64,000 nt of DNA from Alkaliphilus sp. B6464 (GCF_018141165.1 NZ_CP058557.1:2976001-3040000); one strand, 5' to 3'. Counted from the stretch's first letter, positions 24,941-32,000 are shown. Numbers and translations: made by a program. Notes: generated by a model from the letters alone, not told the origin.

Positions 24941-25312
24941 GTCATAGCCATATTGCTCTTTTAGAATACTTCTTAGATACTCTTTAGTAATCTCTCCACA
25001 TTCTGCCTTCTCGTGATATTCTTCTGATAATGTAATTAAATTGCTATCCTCTAATCTTAGATCATAATCTTCAGCTATAGGTGCTATGTGATGTACTTCT
25101 ATGTCTGAGTGAATATATCTAGGTGGCTCTTCTCTAATAGCTAACTGACATAGATATTTATCTCTCTCTGCTATCTGTTCTCTTTTCTCTCTCCATCTTC
25201 TGGACCATCTAAACTTATTAATGTCATTTACTTCTTTCTTCCTCTTAGGTTTCTTTCCACAATCAAACTTACTATCATGTATTCTCATACAATACTTACA
25301 GCTCTTTAACAT
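24923..25312 (-). CDS. HNH endonuclease (packaging-associated)
   Basis: 129 residues from the ATG behind GGAGTTGATAGT. N-terminal zinc-binding CKYCMRIHDSKFDC, a basic segment, then a His-Me/HNH motif: RDKYLCQLAIREE, the catalytic EVHHIAPIAED (HH), and N in LRLEDSNLITLSEEYHEK. Small HNH proteins next to terminase cooperate with it in cos cleavage in several cos siphophages. It ends PPGE inside the GC-palindrome noted as a cos candidate. Confidence 0.85.
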   Translation of the reverse strand: MLKSCKYCMRIHDSKFDCGKKPKRKKEVNDINKFRWSRRWREKREQIAERDKYLCQLAIREEPPRYIHSDIEVHHIAPIAEDYDLRLEDSNLITLSEEYHEKAECGEITKEYLRSILKEQYGYDYPPGE

Positions 25313-25334
25313 ACTATCAACTCCAAATGAAAAA

Positions 25335-25352
25335 GACACCCTCTAGGATGCC
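25335..25352 (-). terminator. Weak intrinsic terminator
   Basis: 7-bp stem with two G-U pairs (GGCATCC / GGGTGTC), 4-nt loop, then TTTTTC on the minus strand. It follows the zinc-ribbon gene and precedes the HNH-terminase genes. Confidence 0.5.
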
Positions 25353-25362
25353 TATATATTAT

Positions 25363-25665
25363 CTACCTGCTACCTGGTTTAAATTTATGTCCACATTTCA
25401 AACAAGTTATTATTATTTTACTACTCCCTAACAATCCAGTAGTAAGTTTCCAGCCTCTCTTATTTGCACTAATATCAGTTGAATAGCATTTAGGACAGTA
25501 AGCAATCCCTTCTTTATCCATCTTTGCTATTCTATCTTTAAATACTTGCTCCTCTTGCTTGATTAGATATTTCTCATTTTTCTTTTCTTCTCTTTTTTCT
25601 TTAGCTACCTCTATACCTTTTTCTGCTATTACTTTAGCCCCGTCTTTAATCTTGTTCCAACCCAT
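25363..25665 (-). CDS. Zinc-ribbon protein
   Basis: 100 residues. Charged helical N-terminus (IAEKGIEVAKEKREEKKNEK) followed by a C-terminal zinc ribbon with two CxxC knuckles: YCPKCYSTDISANKRG and CLKCGHKFKPGSR. Likely nucleic-acid or protein binding. Own ribosome binding site (GGGAGGG). It lies between dam and the HNH-terminase module; role unknown. Confidence 0.75.
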   Translation of the reverse strand: MGWNKIKDGAKVIAEKGIEVAKEKREEKKNEKYLIKQEEQVFKDRIAKMDKEGIAYCPKCYSTDISANKRGWKLTTGLLGSSKIIITCLKCGHKFKPGSR

Positions 25666-25807
25666 ACTAATTCCCTCCCAAAGTTTTACTATATTATAGC
25701 ATTTTTGGAAAGGGTTTAATATTATTTATTAAAGCTTATATTCAATTAATTCAATCCTCTACACTAATCTATACTTTTCCATAAGTATATGTTATCTAAT
25801 GGAAATC

Positions 25808-26563
25808 TTAATAGTTAGTTATAATTAATTCGTTATAGTTCTTTCTTGCCTTTCCTTCTCTGCTTACAGAATAATTTACTTTAACTTCTTTTATATTAAA
25901 ATCCTTATACCATTCTCTAACAGCTTCATGGTCATTGATTGTCAATAAGAAATTACCTTTTAAATTGACTAACTTATCTCGTAAAAGTATATGTTCCTTT
26001 TTGCCAAATTCGTTATCGTATCCTGTAGTCTCATAATAAGGTGGATCAGCAAAGAAGAAGCTATATTCTCTGTCATACTTATCAATAATCTTTTCAAAAC
26101 TTAGATTCTCTACATAGGTGTTTCTAAGTCTTTCTTTTATATCTGTTAATACATTTTTATAAAATATTTGTGGTGAAGGTTTAGTGTTTGTTCCATACCC
26201 ATAGTGTCCTCCCTTACCAGCAAAACTTTGAGTTATTAAATATAAAAACCGTACCGCACGATGTATTTCAGTTAAATACTCAACGGTACAGTTCTTATAT
26301 TCTTCAAACATATCTCTACCTGAGAACTCATATTCAAGCATACGTTCTACTTCAGGGCCATGGTACTTAATCATTTTGAATAGGTTTATTAACTCCTTGT
26401 CTATATCATTGATCACTTCTACCTTGCTTGGTTCTTTCCCGAAGTAAACCCATCCAGCACCAAAAAACAGCTCAACGTAGCATGTGTGGCCTGGTATCAT
26501 TTCTATAATTGTTTTCCTTAATCTTGATTTCCCTCCCATTCTTGTTATAGGTGGTTTCATCAT
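25808..26563 (-). CDS. DNA adenine-N6 methyltransferase (Dam type)
   Basis: 251 residues from ATG (MMKPPITRMGGKSRLRKTII) preceded by AAGGAAGTG; an upstream GTG would read into a 16S-like element and is rejected. D12-class methylase: SAM-binding ELFFGAGWVYFG (about 31-42), catalytic DPPYYETTGY (173-182) and an N-terminal GGKSRL motif. It probably protects phage DNA from host restriction; the target sequence cannot be read from here. Its 5' leader carries a 24-nt antisense match to 16S rRNA. Confidence 0.9.
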   Translation of the reverse strand: MMKPPITRMGGKSRLRKTIIEMIPGHTCYVELFFGAGWVYFGKEPSKVEVINDIDKELINLFKMIKYHGPEVERMLEYEFSGRDMFEEYKNCTVEYLTEIHRAVRFLYLITQSFAGKGGHYGYGTNTKPSPQIFYKNVLTDIKERLRNTYVENLSFEKIIDKYDREYSFFFADPPYYETTGYDNEFGKKEHILLRDKLVNLKGNFLLTINDHEAVREWYKDFNIKEVKVNYSVSREGKARKNYNELIITNY

Positions 26564-26598
26564 ATATGTATCACTTCCTTTATTTTGATGTGGGTTAA

Positions 26599-26622
26599 TT
26601 GTACACACCGCCCGTCACACCA
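26599..26622 (-). other. 24-nt segment identical to conserved 16S rRNA 1390-1413, antisense in the dam leader
   Basis: The plus strand holds the universal 16S segment TTGTACACACCGCCCGTC plus the next CACACC and A; the minus-strand transcript would contain GACGGGCGGTGTGTACAA, the complement. Flanks do not match 16S. It lies about 35 bases before the dam start. Chance identity over 24 bases in a 64-kb window is negligible (about 2e-10 under equal base use). The segment is the P-site/1400 region of helix 44's base. Confidence 0.85.
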
Positions 26623-26655
26623 AAACATATGGCTAGAAAATAATATTATTTTTTA

Positions 26656-26838
26656 TTACCCCCATGTTTTTTGTCTTAATACTCCTCTTGCACGTTTGTA
26701 ACTGTCCACTTTCATAAGGTTTTGAGGACTGTCACCTAATTCAATTCTCTTTTTAGGTTCTTTATTCCCCTTGCCGATCTGCATTAACCTCTTGTGTATA
26801 CCAGGACTATTAATTTTAATAACTTCTCCTACAGTCAT
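26656..26838 (-). CDS. Small basic protein at the start of the late operon
   Basis: 60 residues from the ATG following GAGGTGG (MTVGEVIKINSPGIHKRLMQ), then KKRIELGDSPQNLMKVDSYK; basic C-terminus RARGVLRQKTWG. First gene after the strong terminator that follows the late regulator, so it may open the late transcript. No family recognised. Confidence 0.6.
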   Translation of the reverse strand: MTVGEVIKINSPGIHKRLMQIGKGNKEPKKRIELGDSPQNLMKVDSYKRARGVLRQKTWG

Positions 26839-26914
26839 TAATTCCACCTCGTTTCAATTAATTTGATTTTAAAATTTATAATAATCAATAAATAAAACAA
26901 TATTTTTCAACAGT

Positions 26915-26950
26915 AAAAAACTCGCTAGGTTTTGCCCTAACGAGTTTTTT
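26915..26950 (-). terminator. Strong intrinsic terminator between early and late regions
   Basis: About 15-bp stem (AAAAAACTCGTTAGG / CCTAGCGAGTTTTTT with one wobble) with a 6-nt loop and T tract. It isolates the early operon, ending with the late regulator, from the late genes, whose promoter must lie between 26839 and 26914. Confidence 0.85.
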
Positions 26951-27003
26951 AATAATCTAAACGGGGATATATTCGAATTTTTTCTTAATACCATATTAAC
27001 ACG

Positions 27004-27429
27004 TTAGCTTTCGGATTTGTCGGTCATTTTTAAAAATCTATTTATTTTTTTCCTAGGTACACTTTCGTCTGCATATCCTAGATGTTCTGCAACTTGTCGC
27101 CATGGTAGCCTGTTTATATACTTCAATGATAGTATTTGCCTTATTTCGCTATCTTCTTGTTTCGAAATATATTCATCAATTTCCTCTACAGCATCCATAA
27201 GTTCGTCTAATCTTAGTTTAAGTTTTCTTTCTAATCTTTTTGACTTTCTATTATACTCATCTTCATCTATTCCGGATATAGTTATGCTATGCATTATATA
27301 AGGAAATTCAGAAAGTGAACCAGTTACTTTGTCTGTTATGACTTCGGGAGCTAGGGAATTTATTTGTTTATGTAATAATTCTATTTCTTTTCGAATAAGA
27401 TGAAGTTTTTGTAGCTCTTTTTCTGTCAT
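27004..27429 (-). CDS. ArpU-like late transcriptional regulator (sigma-70 region 4-like)
   Basis: 141 residues. A helical N-terminal part (LHLIRKEIELLHKQINSL; KRLERKLKLRLDELMDAVEE) and a C-terminal HTH resembling sigma-70 region 4: EIRQILSLKYINRLPWRQVA, then EHLGYADESVPRKKINRFLK. Proteins of this layout (ArpU/RinA group) activate late promoters in Gram-positive phages. It is the last gene of the early operon, directly before a strong terminator and the morphogenesis genes, as expected. Confidence 0.8.
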   Translation of the reverse strand: MTEKELQKLHLIRKEIELLHKQINSLAPEVITDKVTGSLSEFPYIMHSITISGIDEDEYNRKSKRLERKLKLRLDELMDAVEEIDEYISKQEDSEIRQILSLKYINRLPWRQVAEHLGYADESVPRKKINRFLKMTDKSES

Positions 27430-27458
27430 GCACTATACCCCCTCTCGGTTTATGTGCT

Positions 27459-27812
27459 TTATGCATAGAATTTATCTCCTAGTAGTCTAAATACAATCTC
27501 TCTGTTGTTATAACCTTCTGTATATTGTTTCAAGTGCTTAAAGGTCTTTTTAGCTTCTACTTTCTGCATACCTAGTAGGTTAATTAGCTCCTCTAATCTG
27601 TAGTGATCTTTTGTTAGTAGCTCTTCTAATTCTTTTTGTAACTCTTCTTTATATTCAATATCTATTTGTTTATTCTTATGTGGACTTATATTCCCTCGAT
27701 GGTGATCTGGACAGAGATATTTATAATTTAATAAAAAATTTTTTCCTCCTTGACTTTTAAAGATTATATGATGTTTTTCAGCGTTTCCTTTTCCGCATAT
27801 TTGACAATACAT
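27459..27812 (-). CDS. HNH-type protein with N-terminal CxxC zinc knuckle
   Basis: 117 residues. MYCQICGKGNAEKHHIIFKS provides a CxxC knuckle and the HH of an HNH motif, followed by N...YLCPDHHRG. The C-terminal half is helical (KEELQKELEELLTKDHYRLE). Probably a small HNH nuclease or recombination-associated protein (similar proteins are sometimes annotated with NinG/Rap-like roles); catalytic activity is inferred only from the motif. Confidence 0.75.
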   Translation of the reverse strand: MYCQICGKGNAEKHHIIFKSQGGKNFLLNYKYLCPDHHRGNISPHKNKQIDIEYKEELQKELEELLTKDHYRLEELINLLGMQKVEAKKTFKHLKQYTEGYNNREIVFRLLGDKFYA

Positions 27813-27833
27813 AAGTTGTCCCCCTCTTTGGTG

Positions 27834-27971
27834 CTATTTTTTAATAAATCTAAAATATGGACAGTAGCCATCTAATTTAGTTTCTTTTTCATCGACATTG
27901 CAAACATGTATAGTTCCTATTAAGATTGGTTTTTCAGTTTTCCATTCACAAAATTCACAGCTTCGGTTCAT
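27834..27971 (-). CDS. Small cysteine-rich (zinc-binding-like) phage protein
   Basis: 45 residues, MNRSCEFCEWKTEKPILIGT, then HVCNVDEKETKLDGYCPYF. Four cysteines as CxxC...C...C suggest a mini zinc ribbon. Strong AGGAGG site before the ATG. Too short to assign a family; lies between HNH and MazG-like genes. Confidence 0.6.
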   Translation of the reverse strand: MNRSCEFCEWKTEKPILIGTIHVCNVDEKETKLDGYCPYFRFIKK

Positions 27972-27982
27972 TTTAGAGCCTC

Positions 27983-28315
27983 CTAGTCTTCTTCTATTTT
28001 AATCCACTTTTTAAATATCCAGCCTCTACGGTGTAATTTCTCTATGTGATCCTTTGAAACTTCTATTAACATTTTAGGATAGGATTTTATAAGCTTGTCC
28101 AGTATTCCGATACATACTTGAATTACGTCTAGGGTTTCCATAAACAAATCTCTTGCTGCTTCTTCTTTAGTTTTAAATGTTTCTTTGTCTTGTCGTATAA
28201 CATGATTGTAAATTTGTATAGTTGCTACTAACTCACTTGTTTCTTCTTTTAATTTTTGTTCGTGTACGAACCAATTATCGTTTTTATCTAATACAGGTAA
28301 CTTTATATCTAACAC
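27983..28315 (-). CDS. MazG-like nucleotide pyrophosphohydrolase
   Basis: 110 residues. The pattern VHEQKLKEETSELVATIQIY (EExxE-like) with a later ETLDVIQVCIGILDKLI (ExxD) matches the four-helix MazG/all-alpha NTP-PPase fold. Likely hydrolyses (d)NTPs to the monophosphate, for nucleotide-pool control or to lower (p)ppGpp-type signals during infection; substrate unknown. No additional domain. Confidence 0.75.
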   Translation of the reverse strand: MLDIKLPVLDKNDNWFVHEQKLKEETSELVATIQIYNHVIRQDKETFKTKEEAARDLFMETLDVIQVCIGILDKLIKSYPKMLIEVSKDHIEKLHRRGWIFKKWIKIEED

Positions 28316-28333
28316 TTTAATTCCCCCTATTTT

Positions 28334-28621
28334 TTATAGTTTCTTGCCTAGCCTTTTTCTTTTCTCGTATAGCAATTGTCTATTATGATTACGCTTTAGA
28401 TATTTTGAGTATTTCTCTATTTTGTTCCGTTCTTTTATACGATTTTGAGCAATTGGAGTTAAAACTTTAATTATTTTTTCGGTTATTCCTTTAAATGTTT
28501 CTACAAAGCCTAAAAATGTTACTTCCCAACCCTCTACAAGTCTAGATAACTCTTCATCTGGGATATTATCTATTTTGATTCCAGCTAATTCTAGCTCCTG
28601 TCTTAATTCTTTAATGTCCAT
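28334..28621 (-). CDS. Hypothetical early phage protein
   Basis: 95 residues, MDIKELRQELELAGIKIDNI, acidic helical N-terminal half and a very basic C-terminus (RNHNRQLLYEKRKRLGKKL). Overlaps the end of the upstream 39-residue gene by 11 bases. The charge split suggests nucleic-acid contact; no family recognised. Confidence 0.6.
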   Translation of the reverse strand: MDIKELRQELELAGIKIDNIPDEELSRLVEGWEVTFLGFVETFKGITEKIIKVLTPIAQNRIKERNKIEKYSKYLKRNHNRQLLYEKRKRLGKKL

Positions 28622-28730
28622 TTAGCTTCTCTCTCCTTTGAAAGAACTTGTCATATAGCCTCTCGATCCATGTCTTTTTTCTAGGAGTGTTTCTCTCTAT
28701 ATTTCTTTTTATTTTTCTTACACTGCTCAT
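28611..28730 (-). CDS. Small very basic protein
   Basis: 39 residues, MSSVRKIKRNIERNTPRKKT then ERLYDKFFQRREKLNGH, about 40 percent K+R+H. An AAGGAGGAC site supports this ATG. A longer in-frame reading would overlap the whole 3' end of the upstream gene and is not favoured. Confidence 0.55.
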   Translation of the reverse strand: MSSVRKIKRNIERNTPRKKTWIERLYDKFFQRREKLNGH

Positions 28731-28755
28731 GGGCTTGTCCTCCTTTTTAATGTGC

Positions 28756-29109
28756 TTATTCTTGTTTCTTCTTTCCATAGCTGCAAAAATCAGTTGCTTT
28801 ATGTGGTCTACCATTACCTTCGCAATATCCAATTTGATGTTGACTCCATCCTTTTTTACCCCACAGTTCACACTCTCCACAGTATACAGGGATTGTGCCA
28901 CCACATCTCTCAGCTAAAGCATTTCGCTCTCCCACTACTATTAAAATCTCTTTTGGTGTAAGTCCTGTATCTTCATAATCTGCAAGCTTTCGCATACACT
29001 CTCTAATTTCCCATGTTTCCATTTCTGCACACAATGTTTCTGGGCTATATTTTCCCTTTGTATAATAGACTTTATCTTCAATTCTTTTTGTTAATCTATC
29101 CACTTTCAT
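28756..29109 (-). CDS. Hypothetical early protein with C-terminal Cys cluster
   Basis: 117 residues from the ATG behind AAAGGGGA. N-terminal MKVDRLTKRIEDKVYYTKGK and ECMRKLADYEDTGLTPKEI form a segment widely seen in small clostridial phage proteins of unknown function. The C-terminus has CGGTIPVYCGECELWG, then CEGNGRPHKATDFCSYG, a probable zinc-binding cluster. Confidence 0.7.
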   Translation of the reverse strand: MKVDRLTKRIEDKVYYTKGKYSPETLCAEMETWEIRECMRKLADYEDTGLTPKEILIVVGERNALAERCGGTIPVYCGECELWGKKGWSQHQIGYCEGNGRPHKATDFCSYGKKKQE

Positions 29110-29150
29110 TCCCCTTTCTTGATTACTGAACATAATACTTGTTATGTGTC

Positions 29151-30203
29151 TTAGCAATTCATAAACCATTTCATTACATCTTCACCAGTTTTCCAATTAT
29201 CAGTTTTTAACCCTCTATGATCTCGTTCTTCTAACATTCTTTCAAATGCCTTTATATAATTAGTGTAATATATAGGCCATCTCTCAAAATCCTTTTCCAT
29301 ATTTCTTTTCCCAGCTAAAGGACAGCCTATACAACCTAATCTTTTAAAGCCTTCATCGTATAGCTCGCAATAATCAATATTTCTTAATTTAATAAATTTC
29401 CATACATCATCTTCTGTCCAATCTACTATAGGATTCAGTATATGTTTGCCTTTAACTTGGCAGTTTTCAATCATTTTGCGTTTTTCATCATTATCACTCA
29501 TCAAGAAAATTTCCCGCTGTTGTTTTGCTTTTCTTGATTGACTCCCGTATTTGTCAAATTCTACAACGTTCCTAGTGTTTTTCCTTCTTGCACTCTCTGC
29601 CCATCTAACACCAGTTACTACAAATCTTCCTTCACCACCACCCTCTTTTAGTACATCACAGCAATATCTTGCACTTCTGTTAGGTGGCATTAATTTTTCC
29701 TCTATTAATTTCCACATGGATTTTTCGGGATAATGAATTGCTACATCTTTGTGATTGTTTCTAATGTGATAAACTAACTCTGGTGGATCTACTGTAGTAT
29801 GGTTATAATGTGCATCAAACTTTACTCCTGCCATGATCGCTAATTCTTTAATACATTCGCTATCCTTTCCACCAGAAAATGCTAGGTAATAGCCTGCTGG
29901 TGGCTCAAACATTTTAAGTCTTTCTATAGCTACTTGGATTTTGTCTTTACCATCTATGTTTAATTGACCTAACCCTTCCTCTAAGGTGAACATTGCAAAG
30001 TTATTCTTTTTCTTTTTGGATGCCTCGTTTTTCATTGTCTCTAGGCTTTTAGCTATTGTTTTATCCTCGGCCAAGAATCTCTCTGCTGCACCTTGATTTT
30101 TATTTAGAAATTTTATTAAATATCCACCTACCACTTGGGTATAAGCATTGTCTTTTTCCTGGTCCATTTCTTTTCTTAATTTTTCTATTGCTTTTTCTAA
30201 CAT
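29151..30203 (-). CDS. PcfK-like domain fused to PAPS-reductase-type enzyme
   Basis: 350 residues. Residues about 1-80 (EKLRKEMDQEKDNAYTQVVG; KTIAKSLETMKNEASKKKKN; FAMFTLEEG) resemble the PcfK-like accessory domain of mobile elements. Residues 100-345 form an adenine-nucleotide alpha-hydrolase/PAPS-reductase domain with PP-loop FSGGKDSECIKEL (109-121), YCCDVLKEGGG and a late LGCIGCPLAGK cysteine pair, possibly for an Fe-S cluster or metal. Such phage enzymes are suspected to act in DNA or nucleotide modification, but no partner modification gene cluster is present here, so the function is open. Confidence 0.75.
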   Translation of the reverse strand: MLEKAIEKLRKEMDQEKDNAYTQVVGGYLIKFLNKNQGAAERFLAEDKTIAKSLETMKNEASKKKKNNFAMFTLEEGLGQLNIDGKDKIQVAIERLKMFEPPAGYYLAFSGGKDSECIKELAIMAGVKFDAHYNHTTVDPPELVYHIRNNHKDVAIHYPEKSMWKLIEEKLMPPNRSARYCCDVLKEGGGEGRFVVTGVRWAESARRKNTRNVVEFDKYGSQSRKAKQQREIFLMSDNDEKRKMIENCQVKGKHILNPIVDWTEDDVWKFIKLRNIDYCELYDEGFKRLGCIGCPLAGKRNMEKDFERWPIYYTNYIKAFERMLEERDHRGLKTDNWKTGEDVMKWFMNC

Positions 30204-30207
30204 AAGA

Positions 30208-30495
30208 TCACTCTCTTTCTTTTATTTTTTCTAGTTCTTTTTCTAACCTTGAAACTTGATCTTGATAATATTTAAAGGTTTCTTTTAAATCTGTTTTTAA
30301 ATCGTTAATTTCCTGTTCGATCTCTTTAGCTCTACATAACTTGTTATATTGTTCTGTAGATAGTTTTGTTGTTTCTTTTATAGCTCTAGATAAACATTGC
30401 TCGTGAATAATAGAATCTTTGAATAGGTACCATTCATCTTCCCAAACTGCCTCTTCACATACCCAACAGGTAGCTAAAATAGCTCCACTTGCCAT
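30208..30495 (-). CDS. Hypothetical early protein with CxxC and coiled coil
   Basis: 95 residues from the ATG behind AAGAGGTGG. The N-terminus has ATCWVCEEAVWEDEW and a HEQC motif, a possible zinc knuckle. The C-terminal half is a strong coiled coil (EIEQEINDLKTDLKETFKYY; DQVSRLEKELEKIKERE). Lies between rep and the PAPS-reductase fusion; no family recognised. Confidence 0.6.
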   Translation of the reverse strand: MASGAILATCWVCEEAVWEDEWYLFKDSIIHEQCLSRAIKETTKLSTEQYNKLCRAKEIEQEINDLKTDLKETFKYYQDQVSRLEKELEKIKERE

Positions 30496-30508
30496 TAGTA
30501 CCACCTCT

Positions 30509-31246
30509 TTAATCTTTTAACTTTCTTAACTTAATCTCTAGATGTATCCCAGCTGTATAGTCGTTAATTTTGATCTTACAAGTTGTTAATAAATACCCTG
30601 GATAATTTTTTTCGAATATAGCAGTATCGTCTGGATTTTTTGCTATTTCAATGACTCTGTTTTTTTTGTATTTATAGTCGCTTACGTTAGGTTCTGGATT
30701 TTTTAGATTCTTTGATGATATCCATCGTTTTTTCCCTTTTGGGTCCTTGGTAATATAGTTTACTAGGGCCTCATATCCGAACTCGTCCGATTTTAGTCTG
30801 TCTGCATTAGCTCTACCTTTTCCCCATATTTCTTCTAGGGTATCCCTATCTACTCCACCACTCATGATAATATGATGATGTAATTGTGTTTTACCTTCTT
30901 CGTACTCTATAACCGCTATATATTTCAATGGCGGAAGTCCTATTTTTTTTCTGTAATAATTTACTCTTCTTATAAAATTCCTTACATCTTTTCTTGCTTC
31001 TTCTTCTGTTGCTGGTAGGCATCCTGGCTTATATGTAAGGTGCATTGCTATATCATCATTTGTGAAATTTAGATGCACTTTTCTTCTAAGGTATTTCTTC
31101 GCATTTTTATCATTCAGATTTTTCTGCTTAGGTACGGTCTCTTTTTTCTTGTCTTTTCTACTCTGTTTCATCTGTTGTCTTGTTACTGGAAATATTTCTA
31201 ACTCTAAATGATCCCCACAGAAATATTCTTTAACTCTATATGCCAT
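30509..31246 (-). CDS. HUH-superfamily rolling-circle-type replication initiator
   Basis: 245 residues from the ATG with GGTGA upstream. Motif I AMHLTYKP (67-74), motif II LHHHIIMSGG (122-131) giving the metal-binding His cluster, and motif III VNYITKDPKG (162-171) with the candidate nicking tyrosine Y164 and K167. This order is diagnostic of HUH Rep nucleases of Microviridae/plasmid type. No helicase, helicase loader or primase is seen elsewhere in the prophage, so it is the best candidate initiator. A plus-strand small RNA gene lies in its leader region. Confidence 0.8.
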   Translation of the reverse strand: MAYRVKEYFCGDHLELEIFPVTRQQMKQSRKDKKKETVPKQKNLNDKNAKKYLRRKVHLNFTNDDIAMHLTYKPGCLPATEEEARKDVRNFIRRVNYYRKKIGLPPLKYIAVIEYEEGKTQLHHHIIMSGGVDRDTLEEIWGKGRANADRLKSDEFGYEALVNYITKDPKGKKRWISSKNLKNPEPNVSDYKYKKNRVIEIAKNPDDTAIFEKNYPGYLLTTCKIKINDYTAGIHLEIKLRKLKD

Positions 31247-31465
31247 TTTCTTTTCACCCTTTATCTTTAGTAAATTATTTTTCTGATCCATGTATAAAAA
31301 GAAAATATTAAGAGTATACTTTTTAATAATCTCTGAATTAGTACTTGTTATTTTTCCTATATCTTTTTATAGATTTAATTTCCTTATTATGGTTTTGGTT
31401 GACTTGTTAATACCTATTACAAGGCCATTAACACCTACAAATAAGTGTGTAATTTCAACCTTTTC

Positions 31466-31494
31466 TTGACCATATGGTAAATTTATGCTATAAT
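31466..31494 (+). promoter_or_regulatory. Consensus sigmaA promoter of the antisense RNA
   Basis: TTGACC, exactly 17-nt spacer, TATAAT, with an extended -10 (TGC immediately before). Points opposite to the early operon. Confidence 0.8.
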
Positions 31495-31500
31495 ATTAGA

Positions 31501-31575
31501 AATAGGTTTTATAACAATTCATTTGAGAAAACACATTACTTTGACGGTCGAATGTACAGGTAATGTGTTTTTTAA
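31501..31575 (+). ncRNA. Candidate about 75-nt antisense (counter-transcribed) RNA in the rep leader
   Basis: Starts 7 bases after the TATAAT box and ends at an intrinsic terminator made of a perfect 12-bp stem (AAAACACATTAC, 31528-31539, with GTAATGTGTTTT, 31560-31571), a 20-nt loop and six T. No ribosome-binding site and only a three-codon AUG frame inside. Any minus-strand mRNA reaching the HUH rep gene must contain the complement. Plasmid-type rep genes are often controlled by such RNAs. It could instead act in trans. Confidence 0.65.
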
Positions 31576-31711
31576 TACTCTTTTTTTCTCTTCATAGTAA
31601 ATATTTCTGTCTATATGTACAACGTACAACACTAGTACCATTATTTAAATGCTGGCAGTTATTAGAACAGTGTGTCATGCAGATAGGCAAATTTACCTCT
31701 GGACAATGCAC

Positions 31712-31786
31712 TCAAGAATTAACTTCTTGAACCGTCTTGCCACATACTAGGCATATTTGAATATCTTTTTCTTTTAATTTTTTCAT
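31712..31786 (-). CDS. Tiny CxxC protein
   Basis: 24 residues, MKKLKEKDIQICLVCGKTVQ then EVNS, with one CxxC pair. AAGAGGTGG ribosome binding site 5 bases before the ATG is better than expected by chance. It may be translated as part of the early operon; no function can be proposed. Confidence 0.45.
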   Translation of the reverse strand: MKKLKEKDIQICLVCGKTVQEVNS

Positions 31787-31838
31787 GGTCCACCTCTTAG
31801 TGGCTATTTTAAAATCTATAGTAATACCTCTGCTTTTG

Positions 31839-31900
31839 TGCTATAATAAGTTTAGTTATTTCTTATTTATCCCTCTGTTTGCGGCAGGGGGCTTTTTCTT
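31839..31900 (+). ncRNA. Second antisense promoter-terminator unit
   Basis: Extended -10 promoter TGCTATAAT (31839-31847, no good -35) followed after about 24 bases by a 7-bp G+C-rich hairpin (CCCTCTG / CAGGGGG, one G-U) and CTTTTTCTTTTTC. It would give an RNA of about 45 nt antisense to the 3' end of the 45-residue gene below. Shorter and weaker than the unit at 31466-31575. Confidence 0.4.
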
Positions 31901-32000
31901 TTTCTATGTAATCTTCAAAATCTTTAAATTTACCATTTCTAACTATAGTTACAAGTCCATTCTCTCTGTAGAGCTTGTCTGCAAGTTGAACACTAATCAT
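31863..32000 (-). CDS. Small early phage protein
   Basis: 45 residues, MISVQLADKLYRENGLVTIV then RNGKFKDFEDYIEKEKAPC. GGGTGGG ribosome binding site. Its start follows the stop of the upstream gene directly (TAA then ATG). Its last codons form a hairpin that is also the terminator of the plus-strand antisense unit. Confidence 0.55.
   Translation of the reverse strand: MISVQLADKLYRENGLVTIVRNGKFKDFEDYIEKEKAPCRKQRDK

Noticed and set aside
26599-26622. Possible 16S rRNA gene or gene fragment of larger size
   Set aside because: Homology stops sharply at both ends of the 24-base segment; flanks do not fit 16S secondary structure, so it is not an rRNA gene.
28731-28904. Longer minus-strand start for the 39-residue basic protein
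   Set aside because: It would overlap most of the 3' end of the better-supported upstream gene; the internal ATG has a good AAGGAGGAC site.
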